A stretch of DNA of 56,960 nt, from assembly GCA_043772865.1 (NCBI GenBank), contig JAYVFU010000018.1, positions 1 through 56,960 on the forward strand, given 5' to 3'. This DNA is from JACMMS01 sp043772865 (lineage in GTDB: Bacteria > Pseudomonadota > Gammaproteobacteria > Burkholderiales > Methylophilaceae). This document shows positions 39,101 to 45,051 of this stretch, one piece after another. Made by a program: the position numbers and the translations under genes. Positions within the stretch are counted from its first letter, which is position 1. Each line of letters begins with the position of its first letter. The notes under the pieces were generated by a model. It was not told the origin of the DNA. It searched no databases and saw only the letters and a program-made list of their open reading frames with translations.

Positions 39101-40437
39101 TCAGCCAACGTGCTACCACTACCTACCCCGCTCACATCAATCGTGCTTCCGCTTTCAAAATAAATGTTACTTTTATTTGCGGCAGCCAGCCCGTTTTCGG
39201 TAATTGTTGGAGCATGTGGATCTAACCCTGCAGATAAATTCACATTAGCACTTGGTGCAACGATTAAAGCATTTTTTAATAAATGTATACTTTTACCAGT
39301 GATATCTACAAAAGATTTCTGCACAGTAGTGCTATCTAGCACGGTACTCTTGTCATTTAAATCGGGTAATACTTCGGTAATACTGTTCTCGCCTAACTCT
39401 ACATTTCCACTAACATCGGCATAATGTGTAACTGCAGCACCGGCTGAATCACTTGTCACAATAGCCTTAGATGATGAGGTTCTCGCCTGAAGCTTAATTG
39501 AGCCATTGGCGGTAACAGAGGTTGTGGTCTTAACACGTCCTTGCTGATTTACGGCAATGCCTGCGAGTGTTACATTGCCTCGCTCTGCAATAATATTACC
39601 TAGATTCATATTTGTTACATGGCTGCCAACGGTACTGCCATTGTCAACTTCTACCAATAGCCCGCGTAGATTCGAATCTTCACTGGCATACAAATATACT
39701 TTTTGCCCTGCGCCTAACAATGTTTGGCCATCAGGTGTATTAATCAAGCCATTGTTTTCAATATTAGGGGCAAACATCATAATTTTACCGCCACTAGCAG
39801 AAGTCAATGTTGCGCCATTTTCCACCTGTATTAAGCCGCCAGATCCAGAAAATGCAGCATCGCCATTGATAATGGACAAATAACCTTTATTAAATACATC
39901 GTCCTTAATATCAAGTGTTGAAGCGATTAAACTATTCACATTCACCGTAGAACCATTACCAAATAAAATACCATTTGGATTAATTAAGTAAACTTGACCA
40001 TTAGCACTTAAATTACCCATTATCTGGCTTAAACCACCTGCCGCATTAACTCGATTAAGCACTGCACTGGTCGCGCCTAACTGCTGATTAAAATTTACAC
40101 TAGCGGCTGAACCGATATTAAATGTTCCCCAATTGATCACCATATTCTTGGTGGATTGATTTACCGTCATAGCTGCAGCGGTAGCTGTAACTTTGCTATT
40201 AATATTGCCTACACCAGAAGTAATTACCCCTGCGGTTGGCAAGACATTAGGTAGTGGGAGATCAGCTGATAAAGCATCGTAACTATAAGCAATAGAAAGC
40301 ACTGCCGCAGCTAGCGCGTGGCGGGAACGCATGCGCTTACCTGAGCTTTTTTGGCCATGTGATTTTGTAGCTTCAGACACAGGAATAAACATGCCCAAAT
40401 ATTGGCTATAAACTAAGCGAAAACGACCTAAATTCAT
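30151..40437 (-). CDS. Giant TpsA exoprotein, HMW/filamentous-haemagglutinin-like adhesin
   Basis: A 3428-residue two-partner secretion exoprotein. The first 55 residues form an extended signal peptide (MNLGRFRLVYSQYLGMFIPV, then basic residues and HALAAAVLSIAYS). The TPS secretion domain (about 60-310) carries NPNGILFGNGSTVNVNSLIAS. Thousands of residues of parallel beta-helix repeats rich in Asn, Gly, Ser, Thr and Val follow. The C-terminus ends with a two-Cys loop, Cys3417-KDDKNKKD-Cys3426, like the anchoring motif of Haemophilus HMW1, which suggests retention on the TpsB pore. No toxin domain is seen, so adhesion or biofilm matrix is the likely role. AAGGAAG lies about 6 bases before the ATG. 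Secreted via TpsB just downstream. Confidence 0.95.
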   Translation of the reverse strand: MNLGRFRLVYSQYLGMFIPVSEATKSHGQKSSGKRMRSRHALAAAVLSIAYSYDALSADLPLPNVLPTAGVITSGVGNINSKVTATAAAMTVNQSTKNMVINWGTFNIGSAASVNFNQQLGATSAVLNRVNAAGGLSQIMGNLSANGQVYLINPNGILFGNGSTVNVNSLIASTLDIKDDVFNKGYLSIINGDAAFSGSGGLIQVENGATLTSASGGKIMMFAPNIENNGLINTPDGQTLLGAGQKVYLYASEDSNLRGLLVEVDNGSTVGSHVTNMNLGNIIAERGNVTLAGIAVNQQGRVKTTTSVTANGSIKLQARTSSSKAIVTSDSAGAAVTHYADVSGNVELGENSITEVLPDLNDKSTVLDSTTVQKSFVDITGKSIHLLKNALIVAPSANVNLSAGLDPHAPTITENGLAAANKSNIYFESGSTIDVSGVGSGSTLADRLGETAAQVAVASNVVQAELRSSELKDSPLQRTGILSKAKVYVDSRVTGVNGDVGTSVADVSGYVAQIGHTIGERLATGGTVKVVSEGNIVFAPGATVNVSGGKVDYIGGTVTKTRLQASNGESYDIANASKDLKYIGIHNVSVQEKGYSLGKDAGSVTFAAPAMVQEGKLKGDTIAGIRQRTLASLPKGATLQLGLDKDLKNIAIASTNVLHSDIVFDSSIGATSVPVFGEALTEDQKKALRLGSNFTPTGFSNLKYLTDGQIIVKDGVNIVTNPGGSIAMIGGGVNVQGNLTSRGGAISLQAKEKVGYVAVAASGTSADIRTGNVEVGGKATLDVSGKWVNDNLNLSASDAVVINGGKVTLSASVIKKPNAPAGGDVILDSGSLVNASGGDWINASGKLSGGNGGDINLSASGGQDDNVAHIGKLALNGTLRADSLENGGSLTVTSGSVTIGSKALGTNGETLVDPIFFRNGGFSSYSVSGYEGLTLEDGARIEPVALTRVLNSGFKVQKSGADITNFSHLALLPTTNAAVTRKATNLSLSATTQTAGNLSLGLGSAIITDPDASVTLVANRQLTVLGSVSALAGNISMTLGKAPADNDVVGYLNNQTLWLGANSLLDVSGVTDSYINANGFRVGTVKDAGTITLNAEKGTVVAETGATVSLRGTHAMLDIKSGNGFTAKDVASKGGSLAISAREGVLWDATTNAHGGNNSVSSGNFSLDVTKSLLIPADSSSSLTNYPTGPREIVLQQKGDVVPAGLDVGTAINSSLNGKAYVSADKVESAGFDSVALSSRDNIRVSEAVTLKMRGAITLDAPNVIVDNNANATLESSYVSMGYNQKLGDDSVNSPVAGTGNLTVKADYIDLFGKQSLSGVKKANFISAGDIQMRGMLPDAAKILIPTGGLKTVGDMSFSATTIYPSTLSEYTLSSVGANSTIAFHHHGNDSGVPFSVLGTLNVVADNITQDGVLRAPFGVINLKAANTLTLTDGSLTSVSAEGKTLPFGTTDNGKSLTYNFGDGSADRKRTFTSMPDKAVNLNGKSITTEVGSNIDISGGGDLSAWEFTTGTGGSDDVLAANGVFAIMPNLKAGYMAGNSESYNSGTLKAGDSIYLSGSNGLPAGNYVLLPAHYALLAGGYSVKAVAGTQDFTAKQNTVNKNGSKLVSGYRTQFGGITADSRSSGFLVASGDVARTQSEFTNTLASNFFKADSTATSGLRLPADAGRVAISAVTDLVLDGSITGKHSAGSRGSEVDISSDKIAISGDGSKETEAGYLTLSSTKLNAMGAESLTIGGKRTSVAAGTQLDVTASNVKLIGGASLAGQEITLAATDTVSMASGTSVNATGLATNGNSALIIGNADVAGSGDGALLQVSTGGQHDLVRKSVSRATGTLDVQSGAIISADGSITLDATKSNSVNGKIEVGLLVEDKETKISSKQGGAVRLGAPNISFGTTTATVDGLLLDNDKLVALGNPNNIQLKSYTTINFYGTTAVGNDKLKSLTLETAGFKGYNNASDKVTLTADTVKFANPDGAEFKPTGTLGSGTLQVNAGKEIGLGGGTFSTAGFKTVNLKANQVVGEAKGTLDVSGDLNINAGRITAAGLSDQTIKVGGHLETKRLKDADDKVVTILDKAPLGGKLTLAADTITHGGIIDMPSGTVTLKASGAGVVAGDDSLILLKDSQINVQGSAKMLGTVAGLADAGTINLQTSKGNIRMDAGAVVDVSATGGAGAGAVAINTAGVANLAGTLNGIAAVGNGVGLPMQGSFELNAKTMTDFKALNVELERGNFNQSRSIHVAQGDLKIDAGNNVIAHNVTLTTDDGDLTVAGTIDATGNKGGIVKLNAGQQLGNGKGNITLEKTALIDASANTEATESAGSKGDGGKVILNTTTDSDTSPSIGSRILAAIGSVINVKGKGLGSDGKLVLRAPRLGMTDNSKAGNDIAIGDNITTTFGSTVKGDKASIVVEGVKVYETATVNNAFISTMKADNASFLANSDTIKSKLGLVSDARFVVASGDEVRSTGNITVVDDIDLPTGGPGSLTLRAKDAVNVNANMSAGFTTADTSGVLTNGGAWTYRIAAGADLNSADVLATNNQGTGDFTLAADKLIRTGTGDIEIATGGNFNLGSATSAIYTVGEADTTNYSSFGSFISPATELKPNYTINGGDITLASKGNINGAYSTQLPADWLFRQGRLETVIQKGKGTKTLSFLNTSWWANFSTFNENIGALGGGDVNINAGGTINDLSAVIATNGRVFGTNAGNSTLIVNGGGDMTVKAAGDITGGMYMVDKGTANISSDGSLLAGANNANTSFALGDAVINVATRGQLDVTSVFNPTLTGMSTTNAPSIKEDFSAFSTYSSNTAVKLTSIASGVSIKNGEFSTADPSAQADTNNAANYFPGIVKVAALSGDLNIERTISMLPSSNGNLELATSNSLKFIDTAFLIMSDLDPDTVPSVLKPSLNLLKFSEILTKNITEGDKFHSATPVHQNDTQSVLIYAGLDITGNNQNSVTLNLPKKAIITAGRDIIDLAVWGQNVSSSDVSSITAGRDFIYTPTLDTNGTFSENFQGVTWSGPGYLDVAAGHNINLGNANGIVTRGNLLNPFLPGAGASLNLLVGAAAADDKAFIAKYLDPAKSKSYSSNLTSFVRKVTGVSDNEPLSDDAAWAKFKVMDEQLQHQFVQTSFFNELKQTGIDHNAGSSGYKRGFDAIATLFPDDNYNGQLDLAFSQVKTERGGDLNVMAPGGGIVIGLPKIPEALLKAKSSNGQNSDSRLGMFTVKGGNINLFAKANIDVAQSREFTIAGGDILDWSSTGDIKAGKGSKTATSAPPPLIRTDVNGNTFTDLSGVVSGSGIGVLKTLPDQPINNVYLIAPNGAVDAGDAGIRSAGNLLIAAQRVIGADNISVGGTSSGVPAVSSAGISFNAPASADSSSTNKQGDQLGAADKLGQNTKLASLPSVISAEVISLGDESTTSTKPETSNKSCKDDKNKKDCAP

Positions 40438-40551
40438 GCTGACTTCCTTAAAAAACTGTAACTTACTTTAACCAATAATTATTTCAATTTAACGATGGTG
40501 TTCGTAATAAATATTCTCTAATCACTATTCTTAATTTTTATTAAATCTGCG

Positions 40552-40588
40552 TTGTGTTGGGTTCGCTAAGGAAACGAACCCAACACAA
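40552..40588. repeat. Perfect 14-bp inverted repeat (hairpin) before tpsA
   Basis: TTGTGTTGGGTTCG (40552-40565) and its exact complement CGAACCCAACACAA (40575-40588) flank a 9-base loop. It abuts the terminator at 40590-40626 and lies about 115 bases upstream of tpsA. It lacks a clear T-run on either side, so it may be a second terminator arm, an mRNA 5' stabiliser or an operator. Confidence 0.6.
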
Positions 40589-40589
40589 A

Positions 40590-40626
40590 ACAGAAAAGCC
40601 ACCTCTCTAAAGCACAGAGAGATGGC
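40590..40626 (-). terminator. Rho-independent terminator of the PstS-like gene
   Basis: On the minus strand GCCATCTCTCT and AGAGAGGTGGC form an 11-bp stem with one wobble pair and a 7-base loop (40626-40598), followed by TTTTCTGT. It lies about 60 bases after the stop of the binding-protein gene at 40687, separating it from tpsA. Confidence 0.75.
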
Positions 40627-40686
40627 ATATCTTTTCAATTATTAGGCAACATCTAACCTACAATGCCACGCTATTAATATGTTGGA

Positions 40687-41994
40687 TTAGAATGAATATA
40701 ATGCTGGTTTACATTCATTTTGACCGCGGGTGTAGTTGCTTGTTTGATTAAGAACATAAACAGCACCTGCGTTAGCTGGGTCAGCGTATAAACCTGGGCT
40801 TGTAGTTAAGTTATTACCATCACCTTGATCTTTAACAATAGCGTCAGCTAATTTTTGAGCAGGACTAGCTCCTGGTGTTAAAGCATCATTAGTAATTACT
40901 TGTGCTTCGAATGCAAAGTCATATTGACCATTGATGATAGAAAGTTTTTGTGATGGATCTGCTACTCCATTGTAAGCATTAGGAGACACACCATTGATTT
41001 TTACATATTTCGCACCACCTAAGCCAGACTCTAAGTTCTCCAATGAAACTACACCCATTGCAAAACCAGCAGCATTACTTACGTTAGTTTTAACATTACC
41101 AGTAGAGCTTTCCGCTACAACTTTAACAAAAGTACCAGCAGCATCCGTAAAGTCAGCAGTTTTTGGAGTTAATGCACCGCCTAATGAAGTACCTTTATTA
41201 CATGGATTGTTTAAAAAATAAATATCAGAAGCAGCTTGTGTACCCGATGTATCGCTACGACGAGAAATACGAAGTGTTGCAGCTGTAGCTGAGTTTGGTA
41301 AAAGATTTAAAGAAACACCATTTACACCTGATACAACGTTAGCATATTGCTGCTTGCTAATTGATGGTTGATCTGCTGTTGTTAAACCTTGGTCAGCTTG
41401 TAATGCAGCATAAAGTGTAGGAGATACAATGATACCAAAACCTTGACCAGCAAATATTGGGTTTACTGTCCAGCCTGATGGTGCAATTACATTACCGCGA
41501 GCTTTCCAAGCATTAACGCTAACATCTGACACTGACAATTGAGCAATTTGTGGGTTTGTAGTAGAACCATAAGAAACCAAGCCAGCAAGAGTACCTGCAG
41601 TGATTGCTGGGTTAGTAATGGTAGTCAGTGGCAATGTGCTAGTAAGCACTGGGAAGTTCATAGTAACGCTGTTTGCTGTTGAGTTAACACCTCTGAATGA
41701 ACCACCTGCATCCACTTTAGCTACAACAAATGCACCAGTTAAACCAGATGTTGTATTGTTAGCGGCTGAACATGCCCATACTACAGCTTGCTTGCCGTCT
41801 GTGTTGTCTAAGTACGTAGTTAATGTGCCAGAACAAAATTTTGTAATTGCTTTAGCTAAACCTGGAGTTTGTGCTGAAGCACCACCAAGGTAAAAAATGT
41901 TGCCTGCTGGCACGCCTGAAGTTAAGTCAGCAGCAAACGCAGCTGGTGCAGCTAGAATTGCAGCGATTGCAAATGCAATTTGTTTGATTTTCAT
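40687..41994 (-). CDS. Secreted PstS-like substrate-binding protein
   Basis: A 435-residue exported protein with a clean signal peptide (MKIKQIAFAIAAILAAPAAF, cleavage after AFA). The body resembles the PBP-like type II family that includes phosphate-binding PstS. FYLGGASAQTPGLAKAITKF matches the start, and RISRRSDTSGTQAASDIYF resembles the PstS ligand-loop motif with Arg-x-Asp-x-SGT. It is longer than PstS (about 320) and has four Cys, likely two disulphides. No pstCAB genes are near, so it is not a normal ABC-transporter component. It has its own promoter and terminator and lies immediately upstream of tpsA. A role in phosphate scavenging is inferred. GAGGA lies 7 bases before the start. 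Confidence 0.75.
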   Translation of the reverse strand: MKIKQIAFAIAAILAAPAAFAADLTSGVPAGNIFYLGGASAQTPGLAKAITKFCSGTLTTYLDNTDGKQAVVWACSAANNTTSGLTGAFVVAKVDAGGSFRGVNSTANSVTMNFPVLTSTLPLTTITNPAITAGTLAGLVSYGSTTNPQIAQLSVSDVSVNAWKARGNVIAPSGWTVNPIFAGQGFGIIVSPTLYAALQADQGLTTADQPSISKQQYANVVSGVNGVSLNLLPNSATAATLRISRRSDTSGTQAASDIYFLNNPCNKGTSLGGALTPKTADFTDAAGTFVKVVAESSTGNVKTNVSNAAGFAMGVVSLENLESGLGGAKYVKINGVSPNAYNGVADPSQKLSIINGQYDFAFEAQVITNDALTPGASPAQKLADAIVKDQGDGNNLTTSPGLYADPANAGAVYVLNQTSNYTRGQNECKPALYSF

Positions 41995-42030
41995 AATAGA
42001 TTCCTCAAAATAATAAATAATTTATAATTA

Positions 42031-42060
42031 AATTTAGTTTTGTAATTTATATAAAGTCAA
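42031..42060 (-). promoter_or_regulatory. Sigma-70-like promoter of the PstS-like gene
   Basis: On the minus strand TTGACT (42060-42055) and TAAATT (42036-42031) are separated by 18 bases, and the ATG follows 36 bases later at 41994 with a GAGGA ribosome site. The region is very AT-rich, so the -10 assignment is approximate. Confidence 0.5.
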
Positions 42061-42061
42061 C

Positions 42062-42099
42062 CTAATGCCCTTCATTCATATTTGAACAAGGGGCATTAG
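42062..42099. repeat. Nine-bp inverted repeat between the PEP-CTERM and PstS-like genes
   Basis: CTAATGCCC (42062-42070) and GGGCATTAG (42091-42099) are perfect complements around a 20-base loop. It lies 36 bases after the PEP-CTERM stop on the minus strand and just before the downstream promoter. It could be a weak terminator, as no strong T-run follows, or an operator. Confidence 0.45.
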
Positions 42100-42134
42100 T
42101 CACAGCGTTAGCGATATAAAATTACCAATCAAAA

Positions 42135-42935
42135 CTAAACTTGTTTGCTACGACGACGTGCAACTAAACCCATAAAACCTAAACCAGCCAACATCATGGC
42201 ATAAGTTTCTGGCTCTGGTACAGGCGCTACTGATGCTGATACATATGTCAAATTACCAGCAGAACTTAAGTTCCAGTTACCTAATACAGAAGAAACAATA
42301 ACTTGTTTAGCAGAGCTACCACGACCTGATGATTGCTCGCGAGTAATTGTGTAAAAAGCGTCATTTGCACCTAATGCCGCACTCGTATTAACGATAGAAG
42401 GCATTTGAGTTTCCCACTGGTTACCAAATTGAGAACCAGTAGCATCACCAACACTGGCAGCAATAAAACGTGAAGAAGTGCCAGTCACTAAAGCATTACC
42501 TAAAGGTCCATTAGACATCCATGTGTTCAGACCGCCGATATTACCTTCTACATCATTGTTCAGGGCATCCCAAGAAAGATTAGTACCACCAATAACTGGT
42601 GTAACACTTGCAGTCGTTCTCATAACGCTTGAGAAAGAAGTAGCACCTACTGAATAACCTAATACTGAGTAATTGACGTTTGCAGCATTAAATGATGCAG
42701 CACTAGAAAAAGAAGTCCAGTTAGTATCTCCCGTTAAAGCAGCTGAAAAGTTGCTTAAACCATCAAATGCAAGCGCAGATGTACCCAATGCTTTGATGAA
42801 TGAGTTGTTTGAAACAGAGTCAAATGCCACTAAAAACATTTCACCGTTAGAACCAACAGTAATAGCGTTTGCAGTGCCTGACATAGTTGTTGCTACAACA
42901 GCAGCAGCAACCAAAGCTTTCAATTTAAAATTCAT
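42135..42935 (-). CDS. PEP-CTERM sorted surface/extracellular protein
   Basis: An exported 266-residue protein. The signal peptide is KALVAAAVVATTMSGTANAI. The middle is Ser/Asn/Thr-rich with no recognised domain. The C-terminus carries the exosortase signal: VPEPETYAMMLAGLGFMGLV then ARRRSKQ, i.e. the VPEP motif, a hydrophobic helix and a basic tail. A longer frame to 42959 exists, but GGGAG about 8 bases before the ATG at 42935 is decisive. Expected substrate of the exosortase B in this window. The 471-base upstream region holds two palindromes, suggesting tight control, probably by EpsA encoded just beyond. Confidence 0.88.
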   Translation of the reverse strand: MNFKLKALVAAAVVATTMSGTANAITVGSNGEMFLVAFDSVSNNSFIKALGTSALAFDGLSNFSAALTGDTNWTSFSSAASFNAANVNYSVLGYSVGATSFSSVMRTTASVTPVIGGTNLSWDALNNDVEGNIGGLNTWMSNGPLGNALVTGTSSRFIAASVGDATGSQFGNQWETQMPSIVNTSAALGANDAFYTITREQSSGRGSSAKQVIVSSVLGNWNLSSAGNLTYVSASVAPVPEPETYAMMLAGLGFMGLVARRRSKQV

Positions 42936-43168
42936 AATAAATCTCCCAAAAAAAATCAAATAAAAAAATACTTCATTAAAAAACTACTTGTAAAACATTT
43001 AATGCAAAACATTTAACTTCTCAATAAACTGGTGTCACGTACTGCATTTAAGGCGTGCGGGATTTTTACCAACATTAAGCATGTGCCTAAAACAACGTTT
43101 AGCAACATTCACACTTTTGCGACCTTTTCCAATTTACAGGGCGTTTATTACGCCCTTAAAAATTACGT

Positions 43169-43191
43169 TAGTCCGACTGGACTACATCAAC
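43169..43191 (-). promoter_or_regulatory. Palindromic site TAGTCC-GACT-GGACTA, candidate EpsA operator
   Basis: A perfect 6-bp inverted repeat (43169-43184) flanked by CATCAAC (43185-43191). The same composite, in opposite orientation, recurs at 43323-43345. LuxR-type HTH dimers bind such dyads, and the nearest regulator gene is epsA; the link is inference. Confidence 0.6.
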
Positions 43192-43225
43192 TTGCAAACT
43201 AATTGTTTAACAAATTGATTAAATA

Positions 43226-43269
43226 AAGACCTTGGTACAAACCGACACATGCTTTTGTACATTGGTCTT
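43226..43269. repeat. Imperfect 17-bp inverted repeat
   Basis: The arm AAGACCTTGGTACAAAC (43226-43242) pairs with TTTTGTACATTGGTCTT (43253-43269) with a few mismatches around a 10-base loop. It is centred between the two TAGTCC palindromes. It may be the epsA terminator (a T-rich stretch follows on the minus strand) or an operator. Confidence 0.5.
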
Positions 43270-43322
43270 ATATAATTTATAACCAACGATATGATGTTAT
43301 AAGTGTGTGAAGTTGGTAATTG

Positions 43323-43345
43323 GTTGATGTAGTCCGAATGGACTA
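43323..43345 (+). promoter_or_regulatory. Palindromic site TAGTCC-GAAT-GGACTA, candidate EpsA operator
   Basis: GTTGATG (43323-43329) followed by a perfect 6-bp dyad TAGTCC-GAAT-GGACTA (43330-43345). It is the inverted twin of the site at 43169-43191, with centres 161 bp apart, close to 15 helical turns. This favours co-operative binding or looping by one regulator. Confidence 0.6.
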
Positions 43346-43406
43346 GATTGATGCTTTTATTAATTTTCTAGCTGAAATAAAACAGATCATTAAGTGACTT
43401 ACTCAA

Positions 43407-44186
43407 TTACTGAAACAATTTAACCAAACCCATCTTAGAAGCCTTAATAGCCGCTTGCCCACGGTTTTGTACATCTAATTTACGTAAAATATTTTGTACG
43501 TGGTTTTTAACAGTAAGTGGGCTGATATTGAGAATAGAGGCGATTTCCCAATTAGTTTTACCTAAATGTACCCAGTGTAAAATTTCAACTTCGCGCCCAG
43601 TAATTGTGCGTAACACTCTGGTAGATGCTTTGCTAGCTGGGCTATTGGCATTGTTCATCACACGCGTTAAAGCACAATGTAAGTGCGGCACAATCAGCTC
43701 TAAAATATAAGCATGGGCTGGTGTGACTTCTTCAGATAATCTAGAAAAACTGAAGAATGTAGATAAATGACCATCGTTACCCGACATGCCATGAGCAACG
43801 ATATTGACTAATTCAGTGGCTTTTAATGTAGAGGCATCTTCCGAAAACGGTACGACATAATGTCCATAATCACCCGTACTTAAATGATGCGCAACTAACA
43901 CGGGCATGGCAGTATTTTGCCACGCAACCATTGCGCGATTGAGTAAACCTTTATCTGGCTTAGTGGCCTCTACTAGATGTTCATTACTAAAATATCGGGT
44001 GGTGGTATAGCTATCAAACAGGTAGGTTTCTGTACCTGTTGCACGCGTGCCACACACCATAATTTCATGGCCAAGTAATAACTGAAAGCTGCCTTGCAAC
44101 CAAGTAAATAAATGCTGACGCTGGGTGATACGCAACGATGCAGTGATCACCTCCATAAATACTTCGTTTTGCCGCGGGGTAAGCAA
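43407..44186 (-). CDS. epsA: EpsA, LuxR-type regulator of the exosortase/EPS system
   Basis: A DNA-binding regulator of the XrtB/PEP-CTERM-associated EpsA family. The N-terminal sensor-like domain contains FTWLQGSFQLLLGHEIMVCG and is not an autoinducer-binding or receiver domain. The C-terminal LuxR/GerE HTH is at about 190-250 (LTVKNHVQNILRKLDVQNRG, preceded by TGREVEILHWVHLGKTNWEI). No ATG exists at the expected N-terminus. The frame is given from TTG at 44186, since family-like sequence LTPRQNEVF precedes the first ATG (44156, residue 11), which has only a weak GAAG site. Likely controls eps and PEP-CTERM genes. Confidence 0.9.
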   Translation of the reverse strand: MLTPRQNEVFMEVITASLRITQRQHLFTWLQGSFQLLLGHEIMVCGTRATGTETYLFDSYTTTRYFSNEHLVEATKPDKGLLNRAMVAWQNTAMPVLVAHHLSTGDYGHYVVPFSEDASTLKATELVNIVAHGMSGNDGHLSTFFSFSRLSEEVTPAHAYILELIVPHLHCALTRVMNNANSPASKASTRVLRTITGREVEILHWVHLGKTNWEIASILNISPLTVKNHVQNILRKLDVQNRGQAAIKASKMGLVKLFQ

Positions 44187-44334
44187 ATTAAAATGGTTGT
44201 ATTCGTTATTAATGACAAACGCCTTGATTATTGTTTGAGCTATTGTTGATTTACTAATTTTTTCAATAATGAGGGTGATGCGTGACAGCTTGATTAAGAA
44301 TTGATGTCAGTTTGTTTACAGTTTTATTGCAATC

Positions 44335-44357
44335 AGTAGAAAACAATTTTTTCTACT
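44335..44357. repeat. Nine-bp inverted repeat in the epsA/transglycosylase divergent region
   Basis: AGTAGAAAA (44335-44343) and TTTTCTACT (44349-44357) are exact complements with a 5-base spacer, about 45 bases before the lytic transglycosylase ATG. Position between divergent genes suggests an operator. Confidence 0.4.
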
Positions 44358-44401
44358 AATTAACACTACAATTTGTCATATTTCTATAGCAAAATATTAA
44401 T

Positions 44402-45037
44402 ATGAATTGCTCAATCAAAATAGTTTATTGGCGCCAGAGTTTAATATTAGCTGGTTGGTTTGCTTTAAATTCGTGGTTATCAAACCCAGCTTATGCTGAT
44501 ATTTATGTGCATTTGGAATCTGATGATGAAATTACAATTACCACGCAATCGCTCAATGAAAGCACTGCTACTAGGCTACAAGAACCACAACTTGGCACAC
44601 AATACACGCAGATAAACAACCCAGATCTCACGCATTTATTACCCTATGACCATGAAGTCATGATTGCCGCAGAAGCCACTCAACTAGAACCCGCATTTAT
44701 TCATGCAGTGATTGCAGCAGAATCTCAACACAATGCACGTGCAATATCAAAAAAAGGGGCATCAGGTTTAATGCAGCTAATGCCTGCCACGGCAAGGCGC
44801 TTTAATGTATTGAATCAATACGATCCACAACAAAATATCTTGGCGGGATCGCGTTATTTAAAAGAATTGAGCAATCTATTTAACGGCGACTTAAGTTTAA
44901 TTTTAGCTGCTTACAACGCAGGACCTACTGCGGTTCAAAAATATCATGGGCAAATTCCACCTTATTTTGAAACGCTTAATTACGTACCAAAAGTGCTTAA
45001 ATATTACCGTCATTTTTCTAGTAAGAAATCTGGATAG
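44402..45037 (+). CDS. Lytic transglycosylase, SLT domain
   Basis: The only plus-strand gene in the window that can be supported. 211 residues with a signal peptide (LILAGWFALNSWLSNPAYAD), a short linker and a family-1 SLT catalytic domain at about 82-200. The catalytic Glu107 is in AVIAAESQHNARAISKKGAS, followed by GLMQLMPATARRF, GSRYLKELSNLF and LAAYNAGPTAVQKYHG. It cleaves peptidoglycan glycan strands in the periplasm. Small SLT enzymes often accompany secretion systems to open the wall; its neighbour, convergent by 14 bases, is a pseudopilin. No good Shine-Dalgarno site precedes the ATG. Confidence 0.93.
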   Translation: MNCSIKIVYWRQSLILAGWFALNSWLSNPAYADIYVHLESDDEITITTQSLNESTATRLQEPQLGTQYTQINNPDLTHLLPYDHEVMIAAEATQLEPAFIHAVIAAESQHNARAISKKGASGLMQLMPATARRFNVLNQYDPQQNILAGSRYLKELSNLFNGDLSLILAAYNAGPTAVQKYHGQIPPYFETLNYVPKVLKYYRHFSSKKSG

Positions 45038-45051
45038 GGTAGGTTTTAAAA

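Larger units (their letters stand above)
42936..43406. other. 471-base regulatory region without genes
   Basis: No credible gene. It lies between the PEP-CTERM start and the epsA stop. It holds a 6-bp hairpin AGGGCG-loop-CGCCCT (43138-43156), two near-identical palindromes in inverted orientation (43169-43191, 43323-43345), a long imperfect inverted repeat (43226-43269) and further small TTATAA/GTTGG dyads. On the minus strand the repeat at 43226-43269 is followed by TATTTAATC and may terminate epsA. The density of symmetric sites marks a complex control region for the PEP-CTERM gene. Confidence 0.7.

Noticed and set aside
30119..40000. Many plus-strand open frames of 60-240 codons opposite the TpsA gene, e.g. 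30119-30835
   Set aside because: They mirror the low-complexity codons of the exoprotein, have no family motif, and the minus-strand frame of 3428 codons with signal peptide and TPS domain is unambiguous.
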